From NCBI GenBank assembly GCA_013399115.1, contig VXAA01005245.1, forward strand, positions 295,241 to 359,240: a DNA stretch of 64,000 nt, in the 5' to 3' direction. The translations under genes were made by a program, and so were the position numbers. The DNA comes from Anseranas semipalmata. Taxonomy: Eukaryota > Chordata > Aves > Anseriformes > Anseranatidae. Below, piece by piece: positions 23,036-35,703 of the stretch. Below the pieces are notes generated by a model. The model was not told the origin of the DNA. It saw only the letters and a list, made by a program, of their open reading frames with translations, and did no database searches. Within the stretch, counting starts at the first letter, position 1, and the number at the start of each line of letters is the position of its first letter.

Positions 23036-25987
23036 AAGCTCTTAGGGCTACTGATAAAATGGGTGCATTCTACTAATTTAACTCCTTTATTATTTGTTTC
23101 AAAAAAAATAATAAGAAAGTTTTGACAGATGCATTTCTCCCTCTCCCTTTCTCCAGGAAAAAAAAAAAAGATGGGAAGTTCCCCCAGGTGACTATTGTAT
23201 AATAGAGCACAAATTTCAAAGTCTGAAGCCTGATTTCAGCTCAGTGGAATGTTTATGCAACATTCCAATCTGGTTTGTGTGGTCATGACTCCCTCTAGTG
23301 ATGTCTGCACAGTCTACCATATTCTCATACCAAATGGTTTTTTGAAATAAGTGCCCCATGCTTTTTGTATTCATTGAGCTCCATAATGACTGTAAGTCAT
23401 GCTTTATTCACATATAAGTATTAGCTTCAGAGAGCTGAAATTCACAGTTGATGAATTTGATGACATTGTCACATGCTAGAAAATTTGAAAATGAACTGTG
23501 GAAAAAAATGATCCAGAAAGAAGGAAATAAGCTCAAAATTCTTGTAAACTCTTTCTAACCTACAAGTATGTTGCTATGGTACTAGTAGAAATAAAATGCC
23601 AGAATATGTAGAATAGCAATTGGAGAACTAAGTTTAATTGAGCTCTCATCTTTGGCAATGCTCAATCACTGAAAAGTTCTGTACATCCTTGTTCTGGTCA
23701 TAAATGTCCTGTACTTGTTATGAATGGGTGTTTTTCTGTGAATCTGATTTTCTGCTGTCTAGTGGAGTGCAACTATAGCTGCTTTGTTTGTTGACAGCAC
23801 TCTGGGATGTTCCAATGAATAGTAACCTGCAAGCCAATTTGTAGCCCCAGGGAAAGAAAAATAAGAAATTAATTCCTTTATCCCTGACTCTTCATACCAG
23901 ATGTGTGACCCTTAATTGAATTCACAGGATCTTATTCAGAATGAATAGATAAACCCTAAAACAGATGCACCAACAGAATAATACAACATTTCAAGAGTTC
24001 TGTTGGTGAAATGAAATACAGTTGCATTTATCTTTTCACCAAAATACTCTGTATCAGAATAAGGTCACTTTGTCAGTTTAACTTCAATTTCAGATTGTAT
24101 GAAAACAATAACAATGCCTTCTATAATTTCAGTTGTAAGACTTCATTTTTTATTAATCAGTACCAAATTAAAGTAGAAGTCTAAAGCAACCAAATACTCT
24201 CCAGTGATTTACAATACAACACCCCTGAGTGATACTTCAGGAAAAAGAACTTGTCCACTGAGAGCCATGTTATAAATACGGACAGTAGATAAGTGATTAA
24301 GATTAGAATATTAAGTAGTCTTATTGTTTCTGCACTGCATTTGTCCTTATCTCCACCTTGAGGATGGTATTACACACACTAAATCTGCTTAATGGATGAT
24401 CAATATTCTTTCAGCTCTAAAACAGAATGAGTCACAAGGACCTTTTTCAGGTGAGAAGCAATGCATATTCTTTGGAGGCCAAGCTTGTGAAATGAGAACA
24501 CTATGAAATAATATATTCAGTACCCAAAAAGTAATGCAAAATGCCTCTTTAGAAAAGTGATTTCAGCTTTCTTTGGAAAGATATAAGCATACCTGAAGAA
24601 ACAGAATCCAGTAAGTTAAAGTTCACCTCAGGCAGCTTATTTTATATGCTAGACCTGAATTTCCAGTTCACAGATGTAGTAATTAAACTGCAATAGATAT
24701 GTAGAATTTTATTTTGTTACAGAAAATAATGAGTGGTTTATCCTTGGCCTTTCTTTCTTCCTTCAGTTTACACAAAGTAACAAAAGATACTAGCCATTTT
24801 GTTTTGGTTCCCTTGTCATAATTAAAACGACAAGAAAGACGAATTCATTTCCTTATAATTAGTTACACCGTGGTACCCAAAACTGCACACAGTACTCAAG
24901 GTGAGTTGCATACTTAAAATAATTCTTCCATTCGAAGGGAAAAAGTTTCTGTATTGACAGAAAGTATCTTTTTCTGATATCAGATATTGGTCAGTTGCAT
25001 GGAAACGTGCAACCATTAGTCTTGTGGACCAATATAACTTTTGTATTGAAGAATATATAAATTTCTCATGAATTTACTGAAACGGGGAGAAAAAAATATC
25101 TGATTCTAGTATCAATGTCAGATCTTCCAGGCCAGCTATATACTTCCTGCTATGTTTTTATCTTATGCATACTTAGTGTATATGACACAAGACTCTATAA
25201 CAATGCTGTCCGTATCGTACAGTAATGGAAATAAGGAAGAAAGAGCTTAACTTCTGCATTATTCTTACAGCTAGTGATAAGAAAGTCAGAAATACAATTC
25301 CAGTGCCCTGACTGTAATCTTTGTGTTGTCCGTGAGATTATTTAGCAAGGGTGAGAAAGTACTATGACAAGAGCTGAAAATGAGAACTCATGTGATGAGA
25401 GACTGGAGTTTTTTTGGGTTTGTTTGTTTGTTTGTTCAAATGAATCAGTCCTGACAAAGGTGAGATGTGCTTTCTAAAAATATGTGATTGCAAGTGAATG
25501 GGCATAAACATTAAGGGAAGTGATTCAGTGTTAAGAAAAGCTACATAATTCCCATGAAACACAACCGATTTTTAAAGAAAATAAAGGAATAAAATTATAT
25601 AAAGCCCTGCTGAGGTACACAGAGACTTTTCAGAATTGGAAGTCTCTGCTGTGTGTGTGTACTAAACACAGTGGCAAAGTAGTTCATGCATCTTCCAGTG
25701 GTGCTAAAGTCATAAAATCAAGCCATTCGCAGGATTTATATTGATGTTAGTTGACCCAGATCCAAATAGCTAACTATTTTTAATGGAGAGTCCAACACAG
25801 CCAGGTGATGCAGTGTTCTGTGAGCAGCTGGCTAATGAAATAGTGTACTTTAATCTCTGTAGTGCAATAGAAAAATTAGATTTGTTATATGTTTTGATAC
25901 TTGTCACATGTATATAGAGATAGAGGGGAAATGAGCATGGAGTATATATATATTCACAGAAGTGACCTAAAATAGAGACAACAACAC
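23036..25987. other. AT-rich non-coding DNA with one CR1 sliver
   Basis: No gene recognised. Contains A-runs near 23101 and 23160, a short (GTTT)n at about 25413-25436, and the isolated CR1-like sliver at 24869-24910 described separately. Confidence 0.6.
24869..24910 (-). mobile_element. CR1-like sliver (about 40 bp)
   Basis: CCAAAACTGCACACAGTACT with CAAGGTGAG on its right is nearly identical to the CR1 segment encoding CVQFWAP, as it appears on plus in the minus-strand copies at 9.4 and 61.9 kb (AACTGAACACAGTACTCGAG and GAACTGCACACAGTACTCAA). The surrounding sequence is not recognisably CR1. Either the rest has decayed beyond recognition or this is a microhomology-mediated filler. Confidence 0.65.
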
Positions 25988-26668
25988 TTGATATTGTCTA
26001 CGTTGACTTCAGCAAGGATTCTGACACTCTGTCCCATAACATCCTCATAGGCAAGCTCAGAAAGTGTGGCATAGATGAGTAGATGGCACAGCTCAGAGGG
26101 TTGCGATCAGCGGCGCTGAGTTTAGTTGGAGGCCTGTAGCTAGCGGTGTCCCCCAGTGGTCTGTACTCGGTCCAGTCCTGTTCAACTCGTTCATCAGTGA
26201 CCTGGGTGATGGAACAGAGTGCACCCTCAGCAAGTCTGTGGATGACACAAAACTGGGAGGAGTGACTGATACACCAGAGGGCTGTGCTGCCATTCAGAGG
26301 GACCTGGAAAAGCTGGAAAGTTGGGCAGTGAGGAACCTCATGAAGTTCAACAAAGGCAAGTGCAGGGTCCTGCACCTAGGGTGGAATAACCCCATGCACC
26401 AGTACAGGCTGGGAGCTGACCTGCTGGAAAGTAGCTCTGCAGAGAAGGACCTGGGAGTCCTGGTAGACAGCAGGTTATCCATGAGACAGCAGTATGCCCT
26501 TGGGGCCAAGAAGGCCAATGGTATCCTGGGGTGCATTAGGAGGAGTGTTGCCAGCAGGTCGAGGGAGGTGATCCTCCCCCTCTACTCAGCCCTGGTGAGG
26601 CCACACCTGCAGTATTGTGCCCAGTTCCGGGCTCCCCAGTACAAGAGGGACATGGAGCTCCTGGAGCT
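25988..26668 (+). mobile_element. CR1 LINE fragment lacking its 3' end
   Basis: Plus-strand internal CR1 piece spanning most of the RT domain. It starts with the frame DIVYVDFSKDSDTLSHNIL, which retains the first catalytic Asp in VDF, and meets an in-frame TAG near 26080. There a stretch between the GIDE and AQLRGL regions seems to be missing relative to CR1 sequences I know. It continues through GGCCTGTAGCTAGCGGTGTC to the CVQFWAP-equivalent block and stops abruptly after GACATGGAGCTCCTGGAGC. No 3' UTR or octamer tail follows. CR1 insertions are normally 5'-truncated only, so loss of the 3' side implies a later deletion or an atypical insertion. Confidence 0.93.
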
Positions 26669-26714
26669 ACTACTGGAGTTACTACTACCTCTCACTGTTC
26701 CCGAATTGGAATAA
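26238..26714 (+). pseudogene. CR1 RT C-terminal remnant frame
   Basis: Open frame of 158 codons inside the CR1 fragment. It begins at the decayed catalytic box (SVDDTKLGG where intact copies read FADDTKLG) and continues through [54 protein letters not shown] and [17 protein letters not shown]. The last 15-20 codons (TVPELE and preceding Leu repeats) read into sequence past the CR1 breakpoint. The Met is internal to the RT domain and is not a real start. Upstream the same domain carries a stop, so this is a dead remnant. Confidence 0.85.
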
Positions 26715-28775
26715 ATTGGAATTATAGTGTCCTGTCACTTTTTATTGATAGATAATTAAACATTTCTGTTGTTATTCTAATCCCATGACTACAGAAAGTT
26801 TTCAGCTTTAACAGAAGGGTTCATTCCCTCGTATCATTAACTAAGCAACGTTTCATGTTTGCAATTGTATGGTTTGCAGTGGTATGGTTGCTGATTTCTA
26901 CATGACTCCACTGTAACAAGGAAGGTTATTTTTAAATTGTTTCAGTCAGCCAAGTCTGTCAGGTATACATATAACAGACATCTCATATATTTTTGGTCTG
27001 TCATGTGCATTCTACCTTAGCAGTGACTGCATTCCTGATGCCTTGTAGGACTGTCCGTACAAGAACATACTGATTGTTCCCATTACTTGGTCTAGGGCTA
27101 GTAATGCTCTGATAACTTTCATTCAAAATAGTGTGCAGCTTCTCTGCATATACTATCCTTTCCCAAACAAGTGTATTCATGCCAAAAAACATTGGAAAAT
27201 GCATGTTTTGAAATGCTGTTTCAAATGCTATTCTGCAGTAAATTGTTCTGAGTGCTAAATTTATGCTTTGTCTTTTCCATAATTGTTTAAAGGAAGCTAT
27301 CTGAAGCAACATAAAACTGAACTTTGGAAGAAGAGTTACACTGTGTTGAAAATTTTTCTAAGAGACTTACTGGCTTCAAAAATTTTGGTGAAAGAAACTC
27401 TCCTACATTATTGGTATTGAAAATATTTATTTTGTTTAAATTACAGAAATATCAGAGCATGAGGAAAACAGTGGTAATATAGTTCATCTTAAGTGTAGGC
27501 TTTGTTTTGGACAGTGATACATAAGTCAGCCACATAGATAATATTACTTGTGCTGAAGTGGGTTATTTGGCTACTTACAGTGATGCACAATATATGCACA
27601 TGTGCCCCCTCTTTGTGGCAGTCTATTTCACTGTCTTTGTCACCAGTTTAGGTTCTTGTACAGTTCACCGAAAAATTGTTGATTTTTATCATCTTTCATT
27701 TTATTCATCTTTTTATTTCATCTTGCTGTATGTTATGGTTTGCAGCCAGTAGTGCTTTATTATGTCAAACGCCACTGGGGTTCTACAAATATGATATCCT
27801 TTCTACCATCAAGAAGCAGTGTGATGTTTAGCATTAGACCATTACACAGCTTCACTACAGAATTCAGCTTGCTTTGCAATAAAGTGCTTTACAGCAACTG
27901 GTGATAGGTGTTTTAAGTTGTCAGTAAAGATTATATAAAAGACAGAATAAAGAAATGAGCCTGATTATTTCCTTCATGGGAAAAGGGTAATATACATCTG
28001 ATTATATTTCATACACTGAACTGCAGTTAGCTAGTGGGGTAAAACTGATCTTGCAGTTTTTGATGCACAGCTTCTGAGGACATAGGTAACTCATTTTTCC
28101 CTTGCAAACTTGCAGACATCAGTGAAGGATAGGAGTCCAGGTTAAAGCAAATCTTCCTGATAACAGTTCTAAGTCTAAAGAATAAGAAACAAGACAAGAT
28201 ACAGTGTTTCAATCAAACCACTTTATCAAAAACAGATACAAGACAGTGGACAATCAGTTCTGTGACTTTTAGCTGGGCAACACATCCATATTTCTGCTTT
28301 GTTAGCAGAAAAAATCAAAGCCATGTGTTTTTTCTATGAATCGTATAGAGGGTATATAGAGCAGCTGACTGACATCTGTGAACAGCTGAAGCTAGGGAGG
28401 AGGGGGATGGTTTGTGTGAGGGCAGTTGAACAGTATTCAACTCTCTCATTAATCTACTGATTTCATAGTACTCTAATAACCATATTTCATTTCTACTGTA
28501 TTGCTGTAGAATTTATATTACCATGAGCTTCTGTGGCCATTTTTATCATCTCAGTGCCCTCCTTGGTTACATACTATGTGTGCTTTAAATACATAATTTT
28601 TGCTGCATCTGTAACTTCAGCTCGTTCATTCATTTTCTGTAATTCCACTGATCCTGTCAAGATAATTCTGTTCACTGATCAAGTGATTTATTTTCAGTCC
28701 CCTTAGTTCTATCTTAAAATATTAATCCAGGGGTCATTTTTTGCTGTACTCGATTACTACAAATGCACATTCTTT

Positions 28776-28809
28776 TTTGTTTTGGTTTTTTTTTTTTTTT
28801 TTTTTTTTT
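28776..28809 (+). repeat. Long T tract
   Basis: TTTTGTTTTGG followed by about 24 uninterrupted T. As the complement of a poly(A) tail it could mark a minus-strand retroposed copy, but no gene-like body is visible to its right. Confidence 0.85.
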
Positions 28810-30078
28810 ACAATCCCACAAAAATATTGATTTTCTTCTGTCTTTGCTGTTACACAGTTCCTGCTAGCATACTGAATTACAAACACATCAGGTGTTTGTG
28901 AGTGCCTTTGCATGAATGGTTATTGTCAACCAGTTGATTGCTTATGTAGCTTACTAAATATTTATTAATTACCGATCAAAGAAAGTTGTGTTATAAAAAC
29001 CTCACATCTACACAGCAATGTGGGAATTACACCTCTGATTTTTCTATTGAATTGGATCCTCCCCTGGGTTACACACTAATATTTCCCCGAAGACTGTCCA
29101 GGATTCCTGTAGTGTTATAAATCCCCTCTCTTCACCATTTTAGAGATGCCAAACTTGTAGGACATAAGAGCACTCAGGCCATGTATCTTCCTTCTGAAGT
29201 TCTTGTCCTAGAACACGACCATAACAATTCTCATATTAAAGCAGCCCAAATACAGCTGAATGTAAATCTGATGTTAAGAAATTCTCCTACGAACTGCTTA
29301 TACACCAGAGGTTTGCTATTATAAGCCACTGTTTTTTGTTCACAAGATAACAAACTCTGAGCAGTGAAAAGTACCATTAAACTCTCCAAGTCATATGATT
29401 TTCTTAAAATTCATTGAATAATTGTAGGATAACATGACTGAGATGAAATAACATAATTGGCTACTTTCACGTCTCAAAAACTTACCATTTCCAGAACATG
29501 TATAAGAATGTATGGACTGGCCAAAGTGATTCATGGAGTTATTAGAAATGATCAGGCAGAACTGGACAACGTACATTTTCCCAGCATATTCAATTAAGTT
29601 GTAGATTAAAAAATGGAAAACTGTGTATGTTTGTGTGGTATTTTCACAGCTTTCTTTTCACTGTGGAGACTCTCTAAATGGTTTGGTAATCTGGAAAATG
29701 AGGAACTAGGAGAAAGAAGTCAGAAAGGGAACTTTATATTCATTTAAAGTTTTCCATGATTTTTCAAGCATAAGATTGCTAGAGAACACTTCAGATAATA
29801 CTATGATCTAATACCATTTTAGATGACCTATTCTGTCAGCTATTCAGTTGACTCTCCCAAAGGGTGCATGGCTGATTTTTGTCCTGTGCCATATCTACCC
29901 TATCCAATGTGACTGAATGTATTAGGGCTTCTAAAATGGCACTAGATGCTTGCTTTCAGGTACTAAATGGCTCTGTAGGGACTATATCAGTTCTGCCCTT
30001 TTCAAGAAGAAACTTTGCTCCATTTTTTTCCCAATCTCTTTTCATAAAGTGAAGTATCATTGCTTTACACACTGTGTC

Positions 30079-30115
30079 AAAGAGGGGGGAGGGGAGAGGA
30101 AGAGAGAGAGAGAGA
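30079..30115 (+). repeat. Purine-rich tract ending in (GA)n
   Basis: AAAGAGGGGGGAGGGGAGAG, then GAAGAGAGAGAGAGAGAA. Low complexity. Confidence 0.8.
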
Positions 30116-33100
30116 ATAACCTTAAAGATATTTAGAAAATGTTTAATCCTTTTTTATATTCTTTACTTTCATTTGGGACTTTACAAAGAATATTGCTGGG
30201 AAGATTTTACTTGCGATTTTTATCTTGACCACAATCGGGGCAGATAGGTAACCAAGGGAGTTCTGTTCCTGTTATTTTTGAAACCTGGCATTGCAGCTGA
30301 GGAGATCTCTTGGAATATGAACAAGCACAGATATTTCTCAGTGTTTCTCTTAATGAATCCCTGATGAGTTTCTCTCTCTTTTTTTTTTCTTTACACTAAC
30401 TATGGTGTCTTCTTTTCATGATCTCTTCTGAATCACTTGTCTTTTCAGCTATACATACAAAAAGGCAAAAAAAAAAAAGTAGAAAAGAAAAAGTGAAAAT
30501 GTGACAGACTTTGACATTTGGATTAACATGTCCATTAACATGGGCTGGTAATCAGCCTTTCAGGAGAGAAAGGTATGTTGTACCAGCTGAATTTCTAGTT
30601 CCAGAAAACTGGAATAAGGACTGCATGCCGTATGGTTCCCCAATACTGATCTCTGTCTTTTTCATACAGAAAAAAAAAAAATCACTATTTTTTTGAGTAG
30701 TCATTGAGAATGGTGAATATATTTGTTTATATTTCATCTCCTTAAAGGGTGGGTTCTATCTCTCTTTGTCTGTAGGATGACCTGAATATACATGTTGCAT
30801 ATTAATGTTGCTTGTCAATAAGACATTCAAATAATTACAGAAATTTCTGTTAAAATATATTTTTTGGTTATTTTTGAATGCAATTGATAAACCAACCTAT
30901 TCAACTCTGAGATAATTGTATTAAAATGCATCCCTCCAGAACAATATACTTTCCTGGCACAGCTGGATATTTGATAACCCAGGGAGCTGAAAGATGAAGT
31001 TTGTTTGAAATTAATGTTTGCCTGGTTTTATAGCATTATTTTGTAAAATGTATAATTTAGCATATGGAATTTTTGGGAAAACGTATAGTTGCAGTGAAAA
31101 AAATGAACAAACGTTTTCAGAACTAAGTTCTGTCTTAGGGACACATTTTACTTCTGTTACCTGCATTTGCTCTTCCATTCCACAGAAGTAAAAGTGCTCT
31201 TAGTTCTTCGAATATACACCTGGGGCACTGGAGAAGGAAAAAAAAGAAAAAAAGTCTCACACAATTGTCGTATTCCCCTGAGACAGGAAAAAAGGAGAAA
31301 GTCGTCATTGCTCACTTTAAAAAATTTCAAAGTTCTCAGATGCTAGTGCTGAAGGCTGCTGAACTCTACAGAATGCTTGACCACACAATATAATCTAAGC
31401 ATACCTTAAATGGAAGGTAATTCGGTGCTGATGCTTCCCTCTTCTCAGTTCATGAACCTATCTACGAAAATATACAGAAACTTTTTTTTGAGATAAAATT
31501 CGTTTTGATGAGCAGTGATAAATCAAAATCCTTTCAAGGTACAAATGCGACACCAGTAGTGTTGAAGAGCCTAGTTATATGAGAAAATTTGTAAAGTGTT
31601 GGACTCAAGGAAAACTCTCTTCTCCTGTGCACTTTGTTTTTTCAGAAGCTTTGTTTGTCTGTGGAATTCTAAATATCTTTAAAATTCTGCAGCAGTTCCT
31701 GAGAAGAGTTAGTACTTTTTTTTTTCTTCTCAGATCTGTGACCCTCTACATAAGCATAATTGAATTAGTCTACATCAAGCAGCTATCAATGGTAAAAACA
31801 ATACATTAAAAAAATCACCTAAAAATAATGTTTTTCAACCAGCTGTTAAATCAAGTAATGTATTTGTTTTATTGCACATTTGCATAATAGGGCAAACTAG
31901 AAACACTCTGTAACAGATGTGGTGGTGGCAGGGAGATTTGATTACTGGCTTCTGTTATTAATCACTGCACAAATCTTAAATGATTTGTTTCTACAGTTTG
32001 ATCAATTTACATCAGAGTACTTGCATTTATGCACAAAATGTAGAGATAAAACATCTGTTCACACCTTTACTAGCAGCACTCATTTTTTAATAGGGTTGAA
32101 GGTTTGTGTTGAGGAAGACACAAGAGACTGACAACTTTTGAAAAGAAGATTCCACTGTTTCTAATGAGAATAATTCATATCCGAAAGACAGTCCATGTTG
32201 GCAGAAATATATATACTGTGCTTATTTTCATTTGAAAAACTAGGAAAAAAATCCCTGAGTTTTCAAAACTTTCTCCAAACTTCTCAGCCAGCTGAAGTAG
32301 TGACATTTTTGTGATGGTACTTCTTTTTTATATGAGCAATTACTGAGGTGGTTTGGCAAATGATAATGTATGTTTTTATCATTAAAGATCTAGAATTTTG
32401 TACAGAGTTTCTTCTAACTTAGAAATTTACTTCCTTTAAATTCCTAGCTATATTAACATCAGTATTTTATTTCTCTACACATACTTTAAAAGTCATTCCT
32501 AAATAAATAAAAAAAAAATACACAAAATGGATGTTTTTCAGTCTTTCTCAGTTACATATAACCATATGACATGAGTGTTTCAGTGAGAATAACAAATACT
32601 GTACTTTATGAAGTAAATGAGGGCTTTAATAACTCCTAGGGAGGCAAAAGGAAGTATGTGCAGCATAACCAAAGCACAACCAATGAACTGTAGTATCTGT
32701 GTGCTTCAATACATTTCAGGAAAACCCTGTAACCATAGAATCATAGCACAGAATAGAATAGAATCTTTCTTTCTGTCTAAGGGTCAGATTTTTAAACTAT
32801 TTGTAATTGTCTTGTTCATGCACTTGAATTACTGGCTTGACTTGAAATGCTATCTATTTTCTTGGTGTAGGTGAAGTGCTAGATGGTGTAAATCCTAGCT
32901 GACATAAAAGCTGTATTGCCTGTTGTATACTGCATCCTTTTTGCCATCAAAGAATAGTGGTGTCATGTTCACGTTCAGAAAGGAACGTGCCTGACGTGCA
33001 TTGCTGTCATATAATTTCTAGGAGATAGAATCAGGAGATAGCTAGGTTTCTAACTTCATAACACTTCTAGGACCAAAGGAAAGATACAGCTGTCTCCTCA

Positions 33101-33592
33101 TGGTCTTGGGTGCTGTAGGAAGTCCTAGGTTGCACACTGTATCTGACTGCGTAGGTGCTCTGTTTCACTTGCTTCCACAGAGTTTGGGTGGCTTCTGAAG
33201 GTCAGTTACCATCACAGAAGATGGCTCTGTAGCCTAAAGGTTAAATTAATTTGTACCAGCTGACTACATTTGAAACACACTGTATACTAACAGGGAAAAG
33301 TTAAGACGCTTGGGACCTAATGGCTGAAAATATCAAAACAGGAGTCTCTTCTGTCATATTGATGATTCACATACATTGAAGAGATCTGAAAAAGAGACTT
33401 AGAATTCTTCTCCAGGAAATCAATAGATCCAATCAGTATTTTGGGGTTTTATACATCACATAGGCCAAACAGGTACAATGAGATATAGGAGGGTTAAGGA
33501 GTGATATTCTTGTTTCAGAATACAGGATTTCAGATATTTTGTAGGATTAATATTTTATAGGATTGCGCAAGTTTTACAATATCATGCCTCAC

Positions 33593-33725
33593 AAAGAAGA
33601 AGAAGAAGAAGAAGAAGAAGAAGAAGAAGAAGAAGAAGAAGAAGAAGAAGAAGAAGAAGAAGAAGAAAAAGAACAAGAAGAACAANACAAGAACAAGAAG
33701 AAGAAGAAGAAGAAGAAGAAGAAGG
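33593..33725 (+). repeat. (GAA)n microsatellite, about 130 bp
   Basis: About 25 uninterrupted GAA/AAG triplets, then an interrupted part (AAAAAGAACAAGAAGAACAA around 33665-33700) that includes an ambiguous base at 33686, then a second pure run of about 7 triplets. Homopurine-homopyrimidine GAA tracts are known to adopt triplex (H-DNA) structures and to be length-unstable. The 63-codon poly-Glu/Lys frame through it is an artefact. Length in the assembly may be wrong. Confidence 0.97.
33686..33686. other. Ambiguous base in GAA repeat
   Basis: Single N where the GAA tract is interrupted. It indicates consensus uncertainty in the microsatellite. Confidence 0.98.
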
Positions 33726-34128
33726 TGGCATATTTTCTATTCATTCCCTATTAAATTTGACAAGTATTTTGGCCTGCTAATATTCATGAATGTTTCAATT
33801 GTAAGCTAAAAATAGTCTTACGCTTGCCCATATACTTGTAGTTTCTTACATACTCACCTGTTGAGAAATATTAAAATAATTTTTTCTCCCTTTTTAATTT
33901 TTAGTATTGAAATTGTTGCTTTTTACAATGAGTTTGAGGTGTAGTTCTCAATTCTAAGTGTAAGTGTACATTTGCTTTGTAGTGTCTTCTCTTAAAAAGC
34001 ATTAAGTGTTGTCTAAAATCTTCAGTTTTATCAAGCATCAAAAATAAACTTCCAATTGACAAAACATTCCTTTTGAAGTTCCATGATGGTAGATAGCTTC
34101 TTGCAAAATACACTAACAGCTTTCTGGA

Positions 34129-34161
34129 AACAAACAAACAAACAAAAAAACAAACAAAAAA
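34129..34161 (+). repeat. (CAAA)n microsatellite
   Basis: CAAACAAACAAACAAA with one longer A run, then CAAACAAAAA. A simple repeat. Confidence 0.9.
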
Positions 34162-34737
34162 TATACAGGAGCAGATGGAAATACAAGAAAAGGCTTATAA
34201 GTCAGGGTTACGAGTAGTTCAGTGATTCTAATGTGAGCTAAAGGACAAAAAGCAAAAAATGTCTAAGAGAGTAAGATGATAATACAATTCAGACAACAAA
34301 CTTAACTCTATTACAGAGTCACAGCCATCTCGAAAGTCATTAACACAGTTGCCTGAGGTATCTGCCGAGGAACCAGATGTCACTCCTCCATAACTTAGCA
34401 TCTTAAGATTGTCATTTAATATGAAGGAGAAGGAAACATTGTATTTATATGCAACAAATATAAAGCCTAGCCTCAACAGGATTTTCAGTTTGTTTTATAA
34501 AATCATAAAATGTAAATTTGCAAGGCCACCTATAATGCTCTAGGTATATAGTTCCATTCTATTCAGCTGACAACATTATCTTTTGGAGAACATTTTGCAG
34601 CCAGTCAGAGGTTTTAAGCTCAGAAAAGATGACTGTGATCACTTGATTTGATCTCCCACATAGCACAGGCCAGAGAATGTCAATGATTAATTCCTTCACT
34701 GAAGGGAAGGGTTATTATTAGCTACACAAACTTCTTC

Positions 34738-34756
34738 TTTTTTTTTTTTTTTTTTT
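34738..34756 (+). repeat. T19 homopolymer
   Basis: Uninterrupted T run, with a second run of 15 T at 34817-34831. Minus-strand frames through them read poly-Lys and are spurious. Confidence 0.85.
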
Positions 34757-35658
34757 GGCATACATTCAGTATAAGCATGAGAATATTTATGCAGTATGAT
34801 GCACTTAAATGAACAGTTTTTTTTTTTTTTTAATAATGGTTCTAAATGCACCAAGAAGAAGAAAAATAAAAAATTGTGATACAATTTTTGTGAACTGATT
34901 TGTAGGAAATACATTAATTTACTATAAAAATGTAAGAAAAACTTACACTTTCCAAGCATAAGCCTAGGATTTCATAGGAGACGTTAAAGTAATATGACCT
35001 CATCCCTCATTCTCTCTAAAATGGAGAAAAGATCTGTGTGAGTGAAGTAGGATTGCCTAGGATACATCAGAAAGATCTCATAAATATGAGAAAGAAGCAA
35101 TATCTAACTCTTCACTGCCCAAATAAACTGCAACAAAACAAAAAAACCCAACCCCCCATAGTTTATCCTCAGGTCTTGATCCCTTTTATACTATATATAG
35201 CATTTAAGATATTTTATTTTCAAGCTCTGTTCTGAAGCAAATCAGCTTCTTTTTTTCTGACACAAAATACAAGTGTGATTCTGGGGCTTTACTCTAGGTA
35301 CCAATCCCTTCGGGGTATTGGACAAAATTTACACCAGCTTTGGTTCTCTTATATCTATGGTCTCGTATCCATAGACACTTCCTCATGCTTTCACGCTACA
35401 TAACAAAAGCATGCAACATATACTCTCAGGTCATGTTATAACACCACCAAACTGATAGGCTGTGACAAATCCTTCATTTTATTCATTCTATAAGAGAGGA
35501 CTTAGGGCATTGCTGTTGTAAGCTACCAGACCTCTTTATAACCATGCAGGTCTTGCGGATGCCGTAATTAAATAGGGATCTTGATGCTTTAGGTTCCAAA
35601 ACAGAAAGCTAAGCTCTAAATTAACCCTAACATAAATCAAATATGGGGAACTCCAATA

Positions 35659-35703
35659 CAAATATATATAAATACATACATACATATATAAGTATATATA
35701 TAT
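35659..35703 (+). repeat. TA/CATA alternating tract
   Basis: Imperfect AT-dinucleotide and CATA-tetranucleotide repeats (AATATATATAAATACATACA and so on). The overlapping 60-codon frame with Tyr-Ile repeats is an artefact. Confidence 0.85.

Larger units (their letters stand above)
26669..33592. other. AT-rich non-coding DNA, no gene seen
   Basis: Almost 7 kb without a recognisable gene or transposon. It holds a T tract (28776-28809), a purine tract (30079-30115) and scattered A/T runs. Open frames reach 103 codons (27001-27312 minus) and 85 codons (32617-32874 plus) with no motif. A stretch at 32732-32765 (ATAGAATCATAGCACAGAAT and so on) weakly resembles a CR1 octamer tail but has no CR1 body. 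Confidence 0.6.

Noticed and set aside
28786..28809. Possible poly(A) tail of a minus-strand processed pseudogene
   Set aside because: No gene-like sequence or target duplication could be found beside the tract.
32732..32765. CR1-like octamer tail (ATAGAATCATAGCACAGAAT and so on)
   Set aside because: No CR1 3' UTR follows on either side. The similarity is limited to a short A/T-rich repeat and could be chance.
33563..33754. Poly-Glu/Lys frame
   Set aside because: Product of translating the GAA microsatellite, including an undefined residue at the N.
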